From contig NC_003106.2 in assembly GCF_000011205.1 (NCBI RefSeq), positions 744,001 to 808,000 on the forward strand: a stretch of DNA of 64,000 nucleotides. Reading direction: 5' to 3'. This document shows, piece after piece, positions 62,578-64,000 of this stretch. The stretch is from Sulfurisphaera tokodaii str. 7. Lineage in GTDB: Archaea; Thermoproteota; Thermoprotei_A; Sulfolobales; Sulfolobaceae. The position numbers and the translations under genes were made by a program. A model generated the notes under the pieces. It searched no databases, had not been told where the DNA came from, and was given only the letters and a program-made list of their open reading frames with translations. Numbering within the stretch: the stretch's first letter is position 1; every line of letters starts with the position of its first letter.

Positions 62578-63252
62578 ATGCCATGGAAATGTCCCGTTTG
62601 TGGATATGAGAATGCTGATGATGCAAGTTTTTGTATTAAATGTGGTGCACAAAAGCCAGCTGATACTCAATTTACTCCACCAGCCCAAACACCTCCACCC
62701 CCGCCAGTAGACCAATCATTACAACAACCACAACAAGTTGAAGCACAACAACAAGTTATTACTCCACCCCCGCCAACTCCACCAGCCCAAACACCTCCAC
62801 CCCCGCCAGTAGACCAATCATTACAACAACCAAATACAATGCAACCTGTTCAGCAACAAGTTGTTACAACACCTCCACCAACAACTCCACCAAGCCCAAC
62901 AATACCTCCTGCCCAACAAGTAACGCAAAAATATTATTTACTCTTCATCCAAACACCTTACGCTGGATTGATTAACCAGAAAATACCATTAAGCTTCGAT
63001 ATCTTTCCATCTATTTCAGTCGGAAGAAGTCCAGAGAATGTAATTATAGTTCCTGATCCAGAAGTATCAAGAAGACATGCATTAATCTCACTTGAAGGAG
63101 GAGAACTTTATATTGAGGATCTTAATAGTACAAATGGAACTTATATTTACGATGGGAAATTATTTCAACCAGTTAAAGGAAAACAAAAAATTAGTCCTAA
63201 TACAATAATAAAACTTGGAAATCAGACTATTGTTAAAGTTTTGGCTGAATAA
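62578..63252 (+). CDS. arnA: Zinc-ribbon FHA protein, ArnA-like
   Basis: The 224-residue protein starts PWKCPVCGYENADDASFC with a four-Cys zinc ribbon (C5, C8, C19, C22), a Pro/Gln-rich linker (about 28-115) and an FHA domain (about 125-220) with SVGRSPEN, SRRHALISLEG and DLNSTNGTYI, the phosphothreonine-binding residues. This architecture is that of ArnA, which binds phosphorylated ArnB and kinases in the archaellum regulatory network. The linker contains a 57-bp perfect direct repeat. The start is the ATG at 62578; a longer frame from 62536 would precede the zinc ribbon with unrelated residues. Confidence 0.88.
   Translation: MPWKCPVCGYENADDASFCIKCGAQKPADTQFTPPAQTPPPPPVDQSLQQPQQVEAQQQVITPPPPTPPAQTPPPPPVDQSLQQPNTMQPVQQQVVTTPPPTTPPSPTIPPAQQVTQKYYLLFIQTPYAGLINQKIPLSFDIFPSISVGRSPENVIIVPDPEVSRRHALISLEGGELYIEDLNSTNGTYIYDGKLFQPVKGKQKISPNTIIKLGNQTIVKVLAE
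62674..62832. repeat. 57-bp perfect direct repeat in FHA linker
   Basis: Positions 62674-62730 recur exactly at 62776-62832 (offset 102 bp) and encode a Pro/Gln-rich unit containing QTPPPPPVDQSLQQP. It suggests recent expansion of the linker. Confidence 0.9.
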
Positions 63253-63268
63253 AAGTTGGGTGATTTTT

Positions 63269-64000
63269 TTGACAATCTCAGCTAGGCTAGAGTTTAGTCA
63301 TAAGTACTCTTTTACCTCACCTGTTAGGGGAGTTTTTAGATTAATTTTAGTCCCAGAAAGAGTATCCGTTGCAACTGGATTTCATTATATAATTTTATTA
63401 GATACCTCTGGATCAATGGCTGGAATTAAGATAGAGACGGCAAAACAAGGTGCATTACAGTTATTAAATAAAATTCCTCCAGGAAATAAAATTACATTTA
63501 TTACATTTTCTTCTACAGTAAATACTTTGATTGAATTCGCAGATACCTCAGGGTCTGTAGGTGAGACAATTTCTAGTGTAACAGCTCAAGGTAACACTGT
63601 ATTATATACTGCTTTGTCAACTGCTATTCAAATAGCTAAAAAGCACGGAATACCAGGTTATATTATTTTACTAACAGACGGTAATCCAACAGATTTAACA
63701 AATACTGACGCATACGAAAAACTTCAATTCCCAGATGGGTTTAAGGTAATTTCATTTGGTATTGGTGATGATTATAATGAGCAGTTACTTAAGGTTTTAG
63801 CGGATAAAACTGGCGGTATTCTTAATCATATTCAAGATCCAATGGAGATAGCGAATTCTTTACCTCAAGCCGCTGTGACTCAAGTAGGTGCTAAAAATGT
63901 CATAGTAGAAATAAACTCACCATCACAAGTTAAGTTATTAAATTATTCTGGACCACCAGTTAAATTAGGAGCTATAGAAGGAGTTGTTAGAATATTTGGT
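63269..64000 (+). CDS. arnB: vWA-domain protein, ArnB-like (3' end outside window)
   Basis: From a TTG at 63269 the product begins TISARLEFSHKYSF, matching the start of the divergent paralogue (TISLKIKSSHSYVS). The vWA MIDAS LLDTSGSMAG follows, then QGNTVLYTALS and LTDGNPTDL. GGGTGAT at 63258-63264 is a good ribosome-binding site, and the gene begins 17 bp after the FHA stop, so FHA and vWA are an operon as for arnA-arnB in Sulfolobus acidocaldarius. The frame is still open at the right edge. The gene symbol is by analogy. Confidence 0.82.
   Translation, partial: MTISARLEFSHKYSFTSPVRGVFRLILVPERVSVATGFHYIILLDTSGSMAGIKIETAKQGALQLLNKIPPGNKITFITFSSTVNTLIEFADTSGSVGETISSVTAQGNTVLYTALSTAIQIAKKHGIPGYIILLTDGNPTDLTNTDAYEKLQFPDGFKVISFGIGDDYNEQLLKVLADKTGGILNHIQDPMEIANSLPQAAVTQVGAKNVIVEINSPSQVKLLNYSGPPVKLGAIEGVVRIFG

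Noticed and set aside
1-64000. CRISPR array, rRNA or tRNA gene
   Set aside because: No regularly spaced identical repeats and no tRNA-like cloverleaf or T-arm consensus was found in the intergenic sequence.

Overview
The window is archaeal and almost certainly from a thermoacidophilic crenarchaeon of the Sulfolobales, most like Sulfurisphaera (Sulfolobus) tokodaii. The DNA is AT-rich and densely packed. Many genes appear leaderless, with a TATA element about 25-35 bp upstream of the start codon. The gene content fits the group: thermosome, GH57 amylase with glucoamylase and archaeal glycogen synthase, an Sso10a-like winged-helix protein, DUF3211, ArnA/ArnB-type FHA and vWA proteins, and Hanks-type kinases. 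The species name is an inference from gene content, not a database match. I found no rRNA, tRNA, CRISPR array or replication origin. Layout: (1) 1-6.4 kb holds a P-loop ATPase / coiled-coil / NurA-type nuclease operon cut by the left edge, an Sso10a-like protein, two unknown genes and an orphan ParA/MinD ATPase. (2) 6.5-16.8 kb holds a four-CBS protein, a LigB-type dioxygenase, a PadR regulator, and a compact six-gene minus-strand operon (membrane kinase, PaREP1, DUF72, methyltransferase, SRPBCC, GH1 glycosidase). It ends with an acylaminoacyl-peptidase divergent from an MFS transporter. (3) 16.8-36.4 kb is an accessory region. It contains two degenerate, non-autonomous IS200/IS605-type elements with strongly structured omega-RNA-like sequence, a VapBC pair, acetyl-CoA synthetase, five HEPN/nucleotidyltransferase pairs plus a PaREP1 protein, membrane and surface proteins, an APC permease, a frameshifted insertion sequence with 29-30 bp inverted repeats, and several decayed genes.

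(4) 36.4-45.6 kb returns to core-like genes: a wHTH protein, nucleoside hydrolase with an FAD-linked oxidase, purE-purK-modE, a PD-(D/E)XK-like protein, a TPR-kinase and a small Cys/His protein. (5) 45.6-55.3 kb is a glycogen/alpha-glucan cluster: nucleotidyltransferase, GH15 glucoamylase, debranching enzyme and CBS protein on the minus strand, divergent from GH57 amylase and glycogen synthase. (6) 55.3-64 kb carries a sulfite-oxidase-type molybdoprotein, a thermosome subunit, a C/D-box guide RNA, the two halves of a CoA-transferase-like enzyme in convergent orientation, a DsbA-like protein, and an FHA protein (ArnA-like) flanked by two vWA paralogues (ArnB-like), the second cut by the right edge.

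How the genes work together: kinases (two here), FHA and vWA proteins are the components of the Sulfolobales phosphorylation network that controls the archaellum, so this window contains both possible writers and readers. The glycogen block covers sugar activation, polymerisation and breakdown. The accessory block is dominated by HEPN/MNT toxin-antitoxin pairs in various states of decay. The most interesting loci are the ATPase-NurA operon, the HEPN/MNT array with a nonsense-interrupted HEPN gene, the omega-RNA-bearing mini-elements and the previously unflagged C/D sRNA.
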